DNA of 8,285 bases from CAYMTR01 sp964393405 (GCA_964393405.1 CAYMTR010000081.1:1-8285), one strand, 5' to 3'. Numbered from the stretch's first letter, positions 1 to 7,032 are shown. Translations and numbers: made by a program. Notes: generated by a model not told the origin, from the letters alone.

Positions 1-1178
1 ATCAATCCGACCTTAGTGTCGACAAAGCTTTCCCACTTTAATTTGTCTTTCGAAAATTTAGCCTCATAAAAAAAGGTTGTCAATGCAGAAGCTGAGGATT
101 TACCCCCTTGAGACCAGAAGTCGTTAATGTATGTTTGGGAAAAACCTGCGTAAGCCTTACCCTGAAGAGTCCAGGGGCTGTACTTAGGAACTTTGGCTAC
201 AACTCTTTGCAAGTTAATTTTAACCTGCTCCATCGGAGATATCTTTTCTATTTCAAGACCTTCTCTAACTGTCAAACGAGATAAGCTGACAGACTCATCA
301 ACCAACATTCTAACACTTTCCCTATCAATATTTTCAATCCTAATGCCGATTGAATCATTTGATGAGTTTTTCAACCATATCCATTTATAACCCCCTCCGA
401 CATTCTGCATCGGGAAAACTACAGGTTCGTTAAATAGGTTAAAAATTGTTACATTATTGGGTATTCTGTCAACATGATCTATCAGTAATCCGATTTTTTC
501 TTTTAATACTCTATTTAATTCAATAATTGCAGAGTCATTGAAATGCGAAAGTTGCTCGTAGTTCTTTCTGTTAACTGATTCGAGATAAACGTTCTGAGCC
601 AAATCAATTTTATTTTGAATGAAATTTCTCCGATAATCGTTAGTGATTGAATCTCTATATTTTTTGATCAATCTTCTTTTGTCAATAAAAGAAATGGAAT
701 CAGTGAAAAACAACGATGAGTCCCTACCCTTATCCTCCATAAGAATTTTCGAATAAATGCCTGCATACTGATCTTCAGGAACTACAATTGAAGAGTAGGG
801 AAATTTTTCCCTGACGTCATCTTCAATTTGGCTCAACTTTATGTTTTTTTCCCTTCGTGATACAAATCCATTTATTCCATCAACACTGCGTATTTTAGAA
901 ATATTTCTTGAAATAAAAATATCTGATGAATTTATGCCATGACGCAAACTTTCAATTACAGAATCGATTGGTGTATTTTCTAAAAAATCAATAAGTTCAG
1001 TTACTTTATAAAAACTCTGACTATCAACAACAACCCATTCTTTACTATTAAGAATTTCTTTTATTTCCTGAATATTATTCCTAATAGTATCATTACCAAA
1101 CTTATTATAAGGTAAGGCCGCAATTAAGAAAAATGTAGAATTTAAAATTAAACCAAGTATCAATACCCACTTCTTCAT
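1..1178 (-). CDS. DUF3078 domain protein, outer-membrane type, C-terminus cut by window edge
   Basis: An uninterrupted minus-strand reading frame runs from an ATG at 1178 off the left edge, giving 392 complete codons with no stop. The N-terminus (MKKWVLILGLILNSTFFLIA) is a signal peptide. Residues 21 to about 330 are a mixed, fairly charged region that I do not recognise. From Trp336 the protein shows the start of a DUF3078 domain: W-x-L-Q-G-K, then F-S-Q-T-Y at 346-350, F-W-S-Q-G-G at 354-359, followed by alternating aromatic strand patterns. DUF3078 is a Bacteroidota family of predicted outer-membrane beta-barrel proteins with no established function that I know of. The gene starts 17 bases after the CYTH gene stop, so it is probably the third gene of that operon. 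Family membership is fairly sure; location in the outer membrane is inferred. The missing C-terminus lies outside the window. Confidence 0.85.
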   Translation of the reverse strand, partial: MKKWVLILGLILNSTFFLIAALPYNKFGNDTIRNNIQEIKEILNSKEWVVVDSQSFYKVTELIDFLENTPIDSVIESLRHGINSSDIFISRNISKIRSVDGINGFVSRREKNIKLSQIEDDVREKFPYSSIVVPEDQYAGIYSKILMEDKGRDSSLFFTDSISFIDKRRLIKKYRDSITNDYRRNFIQNKIDLAQNVYLESVNRKNYEQLSHFNDSAIIELNRVLKEKIGLLIDHVDRIPNNVTIFNLFNEPVVFPMQNVGGGYKWIWLKNSSNDSIGIRIENIDRESVRMLVDESVSLSRLTVREGLEIEKISPMEQVKINLQRVVAKVPKYSPWTLQGKAYAGFSQTYINDFWSQGGKSSASALTTFFYEAKFSKDKLKWESFVDTKVGL

Positions 1179-1195
1179 ACAACAAATACTAATAA

Positions 1196-1657
1196 TTACC
1201 ACATTGAGAACGGTAATTTAGATAAGTTAAAATTATAATATCTCCCATCATCACTTACTTCCTCCTTTATCCATTCGGGCTTTTCAAATAATTGATCTTC
1301 AGACTGTAGTTCAATCTCTGCTACTACTAATCCATCATTTAATCCATGAAAAACATCAATTTCCCATTTATCACCATTGATAAAAAGCATATATCTGGTT
1401 TTACTTACTTCATAACCAACAGAATAAAGCATTAATTGTTCGGCATCCTCAACTGGAACTGAATATTCGAATTCATCGCGTGAAATTCCAGACTTGTTCC
1501 CTTTGATAGTAATATAAGCACAATCTCCGGCAATTCTTATCCTTATTATTTTCTTATCGTCAACAGATAAATAAGCCTGTTCGATTTTAACCGGAGTTCC
1601 TTGTAAACCCCACAAACGTACATCAATTAAAAATTTCCTTTCTATCTCTTTTGCCAT
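1196..1657 (-). CDS. CYTH domain protein, probable inorganic triphosphatase
   Basis: This 153-residue protein is a single CYTH domain of the triphosphate tunnel metalloenzyme superfamily. The ExExK signature is at the N-terminus (Glu4, Glu6, Lys8), followed by the tunnel residues expected on alternating strands: Arg39 and Arg41 in IRIR, Lys52 in TIKG, Glu62 and Glu64, Arg88 in KTRY, Asp101 in WEIDVF, and Glu114 and Glu116 in AEIEL. There is no signal peptide, so it should be cytoplasmic. Characterised short bacterial CYTH proteins of this size mostly hydrolyse tripolyphosphate with a divalent metal, whereas the class IV adenylate cyclases share the fold. I therefore prefer triphosphatase, but the sequence alone does not fix the substrate. 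It lies 14 bases after the DUF2891 gene and 17 bases before the DUF3078 gene, so co-transcription is likely. Confidence 0.92.
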   Translation of the reverse strand: MAKEIERKFLIDVRLWGLQGTPVKIEQAYLSVDDKKIIRIRIAGDCAYITIKGNKSGISRDEFEYSVPVEDAEQLMLYSVGYEVSKTRYMLFINGDKWEIDVFHGLNDGLVVAEIELQSEDQLFEKPEWIKEEVSDDGRYYNFNLSKLPFSMW

Positions 1658-1671
1658 ATTATCCTAAATAA

Positions 1672-2772
1672 TCATTGTTGAACATCAGACAACGACATAT
1701 ACATTAGAACGGCATAAGCAGTAAGCCATTGTGTATTGAAAGAAGTTTCGTACATGACACCCGGTAGTGATTCGGCAGCATGTCTGTAACCAGACTGCCA
1801 AAGATCTCTGTGAGTTTGAGAATCGTCAGGTATAACTTTGGCAAGTTCAAACATACACCAAGCTCGGCTTAGGTTAAGACCGATCAGGTTGATACCAATC
1901 GGGTCTTGTCTATTGGAAACCACCGCAGGATAAATTAACGAAAAAGGAATTTCAGGAAGGAAGTCTTTAAACCATTTCACAAATTGTTCACGGGAAAGGA
2001 CTCTCCTCATCAGGTCTGCTTCGATTAAAGAAGGAGATAAAAAATCGACTCCATCAGGTTCCCAGCTGGCGGGAATATTGTTATCATTTGAATAATAAAA
2101 CATAGCCCTTTCAGAAAGAAAAGTCTCAAAAGTTTTATCTCCAACAGCTTTAGCATAATCCAAAGCAAATGAGATGCTAAATGCAGTGTTGTCAAGTCCC
2201 CCATGCCTAATAGGGTAATATAAAGATGGTAGGTACTCGTAGTATCGTCTTTTAATTTCTTCAGTAAGTGGCGATAGGTTTATCAACCATCTTTTTGCAT
2301 AATCCTGATCAGAGCATGCGAGTTCAGAAGAAAGTTTAAGCAACCAAGCCCAACCATAAGGTCTTTCAAAACTAAGTCTACCTGCTTTCTTGAAATATTC
2401 AACTTCCCTTTCAATATTTTTCTTAGTCAAATTATTATCTATTGCAGTAATAATTTTATCATTGTCATTTAAGTCAGGAAACTTCATAAGCATTTTCACA
2501 AGTAACCAATGGCTCATTACCGATGAATGCCAATTGTAGCAACCATAAAAAGCAGGATGTTGTTCAGAAGGTGATTGAAGATCATTGCCATCTGACATAT
2601 AGTGCATAACATTGTTTGGGTATTCTACAGAAACACAAGAAAAAGCCAAACTCGAAAACTTTGAGGCAGTTTCAGATGTAAAAGGTGGTATCATCAAATT
2701 TGGCATTTGTGAATAAAGTACATTATAAAACAAAAGCAATATAATTGCAGTAATTGTCGTTTTCCTTCTCAT
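1672..2772 (-). CDS. DUF2891 family exported protein
   Basis: The 366-residue product matches DUF2891 along its length. The family blocks are in order: H-P-A-F-Y-G-C-Y-N-W-H-S at 72-83, E-R-P-Y-G-W-A-W at 136-143, Y-P-I-R-H-G-G at 186-192, W-E-P-D-G-V-D-F-L-S-P at 237-247 with E-A-D-L-M after it, and G-L-N-L-S-R-A-W at 298-305. The conserved His, Glu, Asp and Trp residues and the mainly helical pattern would suit an enzyme with an aromatic-lined pocket, but I know of no established activity. The first 22 residues (RRK, then a hydrophobic run ending Y-S-Q) form a signal peptide, so the protein is exported. I chose the ATG at 2772; an in-frame TTG three codons upstream is possible but would put extra polar residues before the signal peptide. 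It is the first gene of the minus-strand operon. Confidence 0.88.
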   Translation of the reverse strand: MRRKTTITAIILLLFYNVLYSQMPNLMIPPFTSETASKFSSLAFSCVSVEYPNNVMHYMSDGNDLQSPSEQHPAFYGCYNWHSSVMSHWLLVKMLMKFPDLNDNDKIITAIDNNLTKKNIEREVEYFKKAGRLSFERPYGWAWLLKLSSELACSDQDYAKRWLINLSPLTEEIKRRYYEYLPSLYYPIRHGGLDNTAFSISFALDYAKAVGDKTFETFLSERAMFYYSNDNNIPASWEPDGVDFLSPSLIEADLMRRVLSREQFVKWFKDFLPEIPFSLIYPAVVSNRQDPIGINLIGLNLSRAWCMFELAKVIPDDSQTHRDLWQSGYRHAAESLPGVMYETSFNTQWLTAYAVLMYMSLSDVQQ

Positions 2773-2845
2773 CTCACACAATATTTAAATGTAAAACATT
2801 CTTTAAAATTAGGAAAAAACCAATTATTGCATATCTAAATGCTTT

Positions 2846-2853
2846 TATATTTG
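2846..2853 (+). promoter_or_regulatory. Candidate distal -7 box (TATATTTG) for the 3020 operon
   Basis: TATATTTG is an exact match to the Bacteroidota -7 consensus TAnnTTTG. A TTG at 2827-2829 lies 16 bases upstream, slightly shorter than the usual spacing to the -33 element. If used, it would give a leader of about 160 bases before the lipoprotein gene. Chance matches are common in DNA this AT-rich. Confidence 0.35.
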
Positions 2854-2977
2854 ATTTTTTGAGAAAAAATTAAGAATAAAAAAGTAGAATATTCAATGAA
2901 GAGGATTGAAAAGATAGATTACGTTAGAAATAAGATAAATTGGGTATTTATCATTACAAAGTATATTAAATATAAGG

Positions 2978-2985
2978 TATATTTG
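2978..2985 (+). promoter_or_regulatory. Candidate proximal -7 box (TATATTTG) for the 3020 operon
   Basis: A second exact TAnnTTTG match lies 34 bases before the ATG at 3020, which would give a leader of about 25 to 30 bases. No TTG or TTTG is seen at the expected -33 distance. The 2773-3019 gap between the divergent operons otherwise holds only AT-rich sequence; no clear -7 box for the minus-strand operon was found there. Confidence 0.45.
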
Positions 2986-3019
2986 TTTTTTTTCAGAAAA
3001 CAATATAGAATTATCAGTT

Positions 3020-3781
3020 ATGAAATTGAACTATTCAAGAATAGCCTTTATTCTTTTATCTATCAGTATTTTTTTAACATCATGTTCTCAAGATGAAGGT
3101 TTTGGAGGAAACAGTCACATTAAAGGTAAGTTGACAGTAAAATATTACAATGATGACTTTTCTTTATTACTTTCAGAAGAGACTATTCCAGCTCAAGATG
3201 AGGATGTGTTTTTAATTTTCGGTGAAGATTCAGCAATTGGAGAAAAAACGGAAACAAATTATACCGGTGACTTTGAATTTAATTATCTCTGGCCCGGAAA
3301 ATACAAAATATGTTATTATTCTGAAGACACATTACCCTCTCTTTCTGAGAAAATAGATATTGAGATCGTTAAAGAAATAGAACTAAGCAAGAATGAAACT
3401 AAAGTACTAAACGATCTAAAAATTTATAAAACCCTCCAATGGAATGAAGGAACCTCATCAATTACAGGCAAAGTTTATGTGATTAACTACAAGAACTCTT
3501 CTGAATACCCTAATCTAGTAACTAAGGATATTACACCCGCACAAGAGTTGGAAATATATATTAAATATGGGAATCACGCTTTTTACGATGAAAGAATAAG
3601 AACTTCTTTTGACGGGACATTTACATTTACCAAACTAATTAAGGGTAAGTATGAAATTTTTATGTACTCTGAAGATGTAAGTGGTGGTACAGCTTTTGAT
3701 GTTGTAAAAAAAGAGATTGAAATAAATGAAAACAATCAGGATATATTAATCGAGGATATATTTTACATTAAGAAATTATAA
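3020..3781 (+). CDS. Surface-type lipoprotein with two tandem beta-sandwich-like modules
   Basis: The 253-residue protein begins with a lipoprotein signal peptide ending in L-T-S-C, with Cys22 as the lipidation site. The residues after it, S-Q-D-E-G, resemble the acidic lipoprotein export signal that sends Bacteroidota lipoproteins to the cell surface. The mature part contains two copies of one module, about 34-103 and 148-219. Each starts I-x-G-K-(L/V)-x-V, has a central (I/T)-P-A-Q-(D/E) followed by a strand of hydrophobic and aromatic residues ending near a Gly (56-68 and 172-184), and ends with (G/D)-x-F-x-F, then G-K-Y-(K/E)-I and Y-S-E-D (84-103 and 198-219). The pattern resembles carboxypeptidase-regulatory or CNA-B-like folds, which usually act as structural or binding modules; no catalytic motif is seen. 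It is the first gene of the operon, with 28 bases before the next. I do not recognise a named family. Confidence 0.85.
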   Translation: MKLNYSRIAFILLSISIFLTSCSQDEGFGGNSHIKGKLTVKYYNDDFSLLLSEETIPAQDEDVFLIFGEDSAIGEKTETNYTGDFEFNYLWPGKYKICYYSEDTLPSLSEKIDIEIVKEIELSKNETKVLNDLKIYKTLQWNEGTSSITGKVYVINYKNSSEYPNLVTKDITPAQELEIYIKYGNHAFYDERIRTSFDGTFTFTKLIKGKYEIFMYSEDVSGGTAFDVVKKEIEINENNQDILIEDIFYIKKL

Positions 3782-3809
3782 TAGATAATAACGTATAAAC
3801 AATCATATC

Positions 3810-4223
3810 ATGAAATTTCAAATTATATTCCTTGCACTTTTATTTATTTCTTATCTAACTATAGCACAGGATAAAGGTGATGTTGTAAAGTATGGAATAA
3901 TTTCTAAAAAAAATTTAGAATTAAACATTGCCGAAGGAGATAAATCAGCTCATATTGAAAAGGAAGAATTCTTTAACTCAAAAGGTGAGCTAATTGAAGT
4001 TAAGGAGTTCAAAGACAAAGGTAAAACCCTTGTACAATGGTATAAATACAAATATGATTCGAATGGCATAATCCTCGAAGAACTGGAATTAAATGCCAAA
4101 GGAGAACAAAAAGAACGTGTTGAACACAAATACAAGGACGGGTTAAGATCAGAAAAGTTATATTACGACAGCAAGGACCGCTTGTCAAAAAGGAAAAACT
4201 TTGTATATGAATTCAGGAAATAG
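3810..4223 (+). CDS. Small exported protein with YD/MORN-like repeats
   Basis: The 137-residue product has a clear signal peptide (MKFQIIFLALLFISYLTIA, followed by Q-D) and no lipobox, so it should be periplasmic or secreted. From about residue 50 to the end it is built of short beta-hairpin-like units: F-N-S-K-G-E-L-I-E, Y-D-S-N-G-I-I-L-E, N-A-K-G-E-Q-K, Y-K-D-G-L-R-S-E, Y-D-S-K-D-R-L. Each turn is followed by charged strands, similar to YwqK, MORN or RHS/YD-type repeats. Lysine and glutamate are abundant. No enzyme motif is visible, so a binding or scaffold role is the most one can infer. Its stop at 4223 overlaps the ATG of the VTC gene (4207) by 17 bases, which suggests translational coupling. 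A run of eight A at 3906-3913 lies inside the gene, but the frame is intact. Confidence 0.82.
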   Translation: MKFQIIFLALLFISYLTIAQDKGDVVKYGIISKKNLELNIAEGDKSAHIEKEEFFNSKGELIEVKEFKDKGKTLVQWYKYKYDSNGIILEELELNAKGEQKERVEHKYKDGLRSEKLYYDSKDRLSKRKNFVYEFRK

Positions 4224-4977
4224 GATAAAAGAAGTCATAGCGAAATTCTCACCAATTTCTCTTGATGAGATGGATTCGGTCAAACTGATGAGAAGAACAG
4301 ATACAAAATTTGTTTTTAACATCAGATTATTACCTGAAATTCTGACTTTTGCTTCCGACAAATATTTCATTTTAGAAATTAACGATATCCGAGAGCAAAA
4401 ATACGAAACAACTTATTTTGATACATTGGGATATTCTATGTACACCTCACATCACAACGGAAAACTTAACCGTCACAAAGTGAGGATAAGAAAATATTTG
4501 TCATCTGATCAGGAATTTCTTGAAGTTAAAAGAAAAAACAATAGGTCAGAAACTATTAAAACAAGAATTGAATGCATATCTGAGAGTGAAGTCGAAAAGC
4601 CATTACTAAATTTTAAATTCCTTCAGAAGTATATTCCTTATAATCCAAATACGCTGCATCCCAAATTAGAAAACAATTTTATAAGACTAACCCTCGTAAG
4701 CAAACAATTCAATGAACGAATAACTATTGATTACAATCTAAGCTTCAAGGATTTGTCTAACAACAAAAATATTTCTGCTGATTCTTTATGTATTGCTGAA
4801 ATAAAAAGAAATAAAGATCAGAAACAATCATCTTTTTTAAATAAATTAACCCAAATGAAAATATCTTCGTCAGGTTTCAGTAAATACTGCTATGGACTGG
4901 CGATTATGAGCACTGATGTAAAAACAAACTTGTTCAAGCAAAAGATTCAGAAATTGGAAAAAATCATTACAAATTAA
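4207..4977 (+). CDS. VTC domain protein, polyphosphate polymerase-like
   Basis: This 256-residue protein is a near-complete VTC domain, the triphosphate tunnel fold that in yeast Vtc4 makes polyphosphate from ATP. The tunnel residues are present in family order: Arg29, Arg30 and Lys34 in RRTDTKF, Y-F-D-T at 70-73, Arg93 and Arg95 in KVRIRKY, Glu106 and Lys108 in FLEVK, Arg120, Arg171 with Asp175 in RITID, Glu198 and Lys200 in AEIK, and Lys226 in SKY. All basic and acidic positions I can align by eye with the active family are kept, so catalysis is plausible. There is no signal peptide or membrane segment, so it is probably cytoplasmic, perhaps held by the DUF4956 protein encoded 10 bases downstream. 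I chose the ATG at 4207; an in-frame TTG two codons upstream is less likely. Polymerase activity in bacterial homologues is mostly predicted. Confidence 0.9.
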   Translation: MNSGNRIKEVIAKFSPISLDEMDSVKLMRRTDTKFVFNIRLLPEILTFASDKYFILEINDIREQKYETTYFDTLGYSMYTSHHNGKLNRHKVRIRKYLSSDQEFLEVKRKNNRSETIKTRIECISESEVEKPLLNFKFLQKYIPYNPNTLHPKLENNFIRLTLVSKQFNERITIDYNLSFKDLSNNKNISADSLCIAEIKRNKDQKQSSFLNKLTQMKISSSGFSKYCYGLAIMSTDVKTNLFKQKIQKLEKIITN

Positions 4978-4987
4978 TCTCTTTTTT

Positions 4988-5644
4988 ATGGAACTATTTA
5001 ATATTGAAATTATTAATCTTCAGGACTTTCTTGAGTTAATCATCCGTTTTGTATTCAACATTGTTGTCATATCCATTATCGTTAGGTTTATATATTACAA
5101 TGTCCGACAAAGAAAGGATTATCTTTTCACGTATCTGTTAATATCAAGCGTGATATTTCTAATCTGTTTCTTGCTTGACAACGTTAAACTTGAATTAGGA
5201 TTTGCCCTGGGATTGTTTGCAATTTTCGGAATAATAAGATATCGAACATTACAAATACCGATTAAGGAAATGACATATCTGTTTCTTGTAATTGGTATAT
5301 CTGTAATAAATGCACTCTCTAATAAGAAAGTAAGTTATGCCGAACTTTTAATAACAAACCTATTATTAATGGCCGTTCCATATGTACTTGAAAGGTTTGT
5401 ACTATTAAAACACGAATCTACTAAAGTCATTACTTACGAAAAAATTGAATTGATTAAGCCGGAAAACAGACAAAAGCTAATTGAAGACATTGAAACTCGA
5501 ACAGGCCTTAAAATAAACAAGATTGAAATAGGCAAAATTGATTTTCTAAGAGATACCGCAAAAATCAATATTTATTATTACGAAAACAACAACCAAGAGA
5601 ATCTTGCTGATGACAATTCATCTTATGATGATAGTGATGATTAA
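4988..5644 (+). CDS. DUF4956 integral membrane protein
   Basis: The 218-residue product has about five hydrophobic segments (roughly 16-37, 44-63, 70-83, 96-111 and 117-139). The DUF4956 signature falls between the third and fourth: L-G-F-A-L-G-L-F-A-I-F-G (69-81), then I-I-R-Y-R-T at 82-87 and I-K-E-M-T-Y at 92-97. A soluble C-terminal domain (about 140-200) has alternating strand and helix patterns. The last 17 residues are very acidic and polar, ending Y-D-D-S-D-D. DUF4956 genes commonly sit next to VTC-domain genes in bacteria, as here, and the product is presumed to be the membrane partner; a role as anchor or channel for the polymer is inference. No SD site is evident. Its stop overlaps the next start by 8 bases. 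Confidence 0.9.
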   Translation: MELFNIEIINLQDFLELIIRFVFNIVVISIIVRFIYYNVRQRKDYLFTYLLISSVIFLICFLLDNVKLELGFALGLFAIFGIIRYRTLQIPIKEMTYLFLVIGISVINALSNKKVSYAELLITNLLLMAVPYVLERFVLLKHESTKVITYEKIELIKPENRQKLIEDIETRTGLKINKIEIGKIDFLRDTAKINIYYYENNNQENLADDNSSYDDSDD

Positions 5645-6317
5645 AAAATGTTTGATTTTACTTTTCGCCTTTGCTTTAATATCTTCATCTTTTAAGGTAA
5701 AAGCTCAAGATTCTGACGTAAGAGCAAGATTGTCTGCCTCTGTGGAGCATGAATTCCTGGACAATTTTAGTGGATCCATTGAAATTGAGACTCGATTCGA
5801 TAAATACTTATCCACTTATGACAGATCATTAATTGAAGGAGCTATTACTTATGATGTAATTAAATATATCAGAATTGGTGTTTCCGGAAGATTTATGCAT
5901 GACATGAACGACGTTCGTAAAAAAAGCACTGCCTACCGATCATCATTTTTTGTAAGGTTTAAAACTTCACTCGATGATTTTGATATAAAGATAAAGTCAA
6001 CATTGCAATATGGTTTTGATGACCTCACTCAATCAGCATATTCTTTATCAAATAAATTAGTTAACAGAAATTCAATCGGCATTGATTACAATTGGTTTGG
6101 CACAAAATTTACTCCCTTCATTGAATACGAATTCTTTTTTCATATAAACAATACAAATGGAGGCATAATAAATCAATCAAGGATTAAAGGGGGAACTTCC
6201 TTCAGGTTTAATAAAAAGTCTGAAATTTCAATCTATTACATGTATGAAAACGAATTTAATGTATCATACCCAACAGATTCACACATTCTTGGATTTGCCT
6301 ATAACTATAAGTTTTAA
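5637..6317 (+). CDS. DUF2490 family outer-membrane beta-barrel protein
   Basis: Starting at the ATG at 5637, the product is 226 residues with a good signal peptide (M-I-K-K, then a hydrophobic run to V-K-A-Q, cleavage near residue 23). In-frame ATGs upstream (from 5604) lie inside the DUF4956 gene and would add an unlikely Met-rich lead, so I reject them. The mature protein alternates polar and aromatic residues in amphipathic strands and ends G-F-A-Y-N-Y-K-F, with the terminal Phe typical of outer-membrane barrels. The strand patterns (V-E-H-E-F-L-D-N-F near the start, repeated arginine and tyrosine-rich strands) fit DUF2490, a family of unknown function common in Bacteroidota. The start overlaps the DUF4956 stop by 8 bases, so it is probably translationally coupled and the last gene of the operon. 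The family call is by pattern and moderately sure; the barrel call is firmer. Confidence 0.8.
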   Translation: MIKKCLILLFAFALISSSFKVKAQDSDVRARLSASVEHEFLDNFSGSIEIETRFDKYLSTYDRSLIEGAITYDVIKYIRIGVSGRFMHDMNDVRKKSTAYRSSFFVRFKTSLDDFDIKIKSTLQYGFDDLTQSAYSLSNKLVNRNSIGIDYNWFGTKFTPFIEYEFFFHINNTNGGIINQSRIKGGTSFRFNKKSEISIYYMYENEFNVSYPTDSHILGFAYNYKF

Positions 6318-6322
6318 ATAAA

Positions 6323-6365
6323 AAAACAAGAGGCTGTCTTATTTAAAAAGACAGCCTCTTGTTTT
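6323..6365. terminator. Bidirectional rho-independent terminator
   Basis: An 18-base perfect inverted repeat (6323-6340 and 6348-6365) encloses a 7-base loop. The core GAGGCTGTC pairs with GACAGCCTC, flanked by an A run on the left and a T run on the right, so it forms a terminator on either strand. It lies between the convergent ends of the DUF2490 gene (6317) and the beta-barrel gene (6385). Confidence 0.93.
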
Positions 6366-6384
6366 ATATGGTTAAATCAAGAAA

Positions 6385-7032
6385 TTAAAATTTCCATTCA
6401 AGACCTAAATTTACGCTAGCCCTTTGAAAGTCAAATTCATTTTCGATTTCAATAAACTCATTGAAGAAATAAGTATAATCAGGAGAAAGGACAATTCCAA
6501 TCTTATCATTAATATTATATTTGAATATCAATCCTCCAATTGCTCCAACAGATGTTTTGCTATTTACTTTAGTCCAATGGTTAGAGTCATCGTAATCGCC
6601 ATTCTTGTAATAAGTTCCTTCATATTTATAAATCAAGAATTCGAATTCAAGACCAAGACTCGCATATAAATCAAAATTGCCAACTTTTAACAATCTGTAA
6701 TCAGCACGAGGTGTAATGTTTAAATTATTGAAGGCATAGTGACTTCTATCAACTGTAAGCGGATTATCAGAAACAAAAGTATAGTCCTGATTAAAACTGA
6801 CATTTGAATATCCTAATCCAATTCTTGCTCTTAAATTTTCATTGAGGAATAAGAATGACCAATCAGCCCCTATACTGAAATCCGGAGTCTTATTTGTAAA
6901 ATTAACTAAACCACCTAAATGGTTCATATTGTAGTCATAACCGCCAGAAACTCCTAAAGTGAAACTTTTTTGAGGATAGGCTGAAAACGACATCACTAGT
7001 AATGATATTGCGATCAAAAAGATTTTTTTCAT
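6385..7032 (-). CDS. Predicted outer-membrane beta-barrel (porin-family-like) protein
   Basis: The 215-residue product has a signal peptide (MKKIFLIAISLLVMSFSAYP, then Q-K-S-F). After it come regular amphipathic strands rich in Gly, Tyr and Phe: L-G-V-S-G-G-Y-D-Y, F-S-I-G-A-D-W-S-F, R-A-R-I-G-L-G-Y, L-N-I-T-P-R-A-D-Y-R-L, F-D-L-Y-A-S-L-G-L-E-F-E-F, I-G-I-V-L-S-P-D-Y-T-Y-F-F. It ends L-G-L-E-W-K-F, the terminal aromatic expected for Bam-dependent insertion. About eight strands and the size fit the small OmpA/OmpW-like or 'porin family' barrels; no OmpA peptidoglycan domain is present. The gene follows rhaD with a 136-base gap and has its own terminator side at 6323-6365, so it may be a single-gene unit. 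The substrate or role cannot be told from sequence. Confidence 0.85.
   Translation of the reverse strand: MKKIFLIAISLLVMSFSAYPQKSFTLGVSGGYDYNMNHLGGLVNFTNKTPDFSIGADWSFLFLNENLRARIGLGYSNVSFNQDYTFVSDNPLTVDRSHYAFNNLNITPRADYRLLKVGNFDLYASLGLEFEFLIYKYEGTYYKNGDYDDSNHWTKVNSKTSVGAIGGLIFKYNINDKIGIVLSPDYTYFFNEFIEIENEFDFQRASVNLGLEWKF

Noticed and set aside
193..390. Plus-strand open frame of 65 codons
   Set aside because: It lies wholly antisense to the DUF3078 gene, which has coherent family motifs; no start signal or recognisable product.
2896..3096. Plus-strand open frame of 66 codons upstream of the lipoprotein gene
   Set aside because: Its product is a Lys, Ile, Tyr and Phe-rich translation of AT-rich DNA, it overlaps the lipoprotein gene by 77 bases, and it spans the likely promoter at 2978.
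3906..3913. Run of eight A as a possible slippage or frameshift site
   Set aside because: The frame is intact on both sides, and such runs are expected in DNA this AT-rich; nothing suggests programmed slippage.
3950..4370. Two minus-strand open frames (3950-4135 and 4185-4370)
   Set aside because: Both are antisense shadows of the exported repeat protein and VTC genes, with no motif or start context of their own.
6424..6669. Plus-strand open frame of 81 codons
   Set aside because: It is antisense to the beta-barrel gene, whose signal peptide and terminal Phe make it the real gene.
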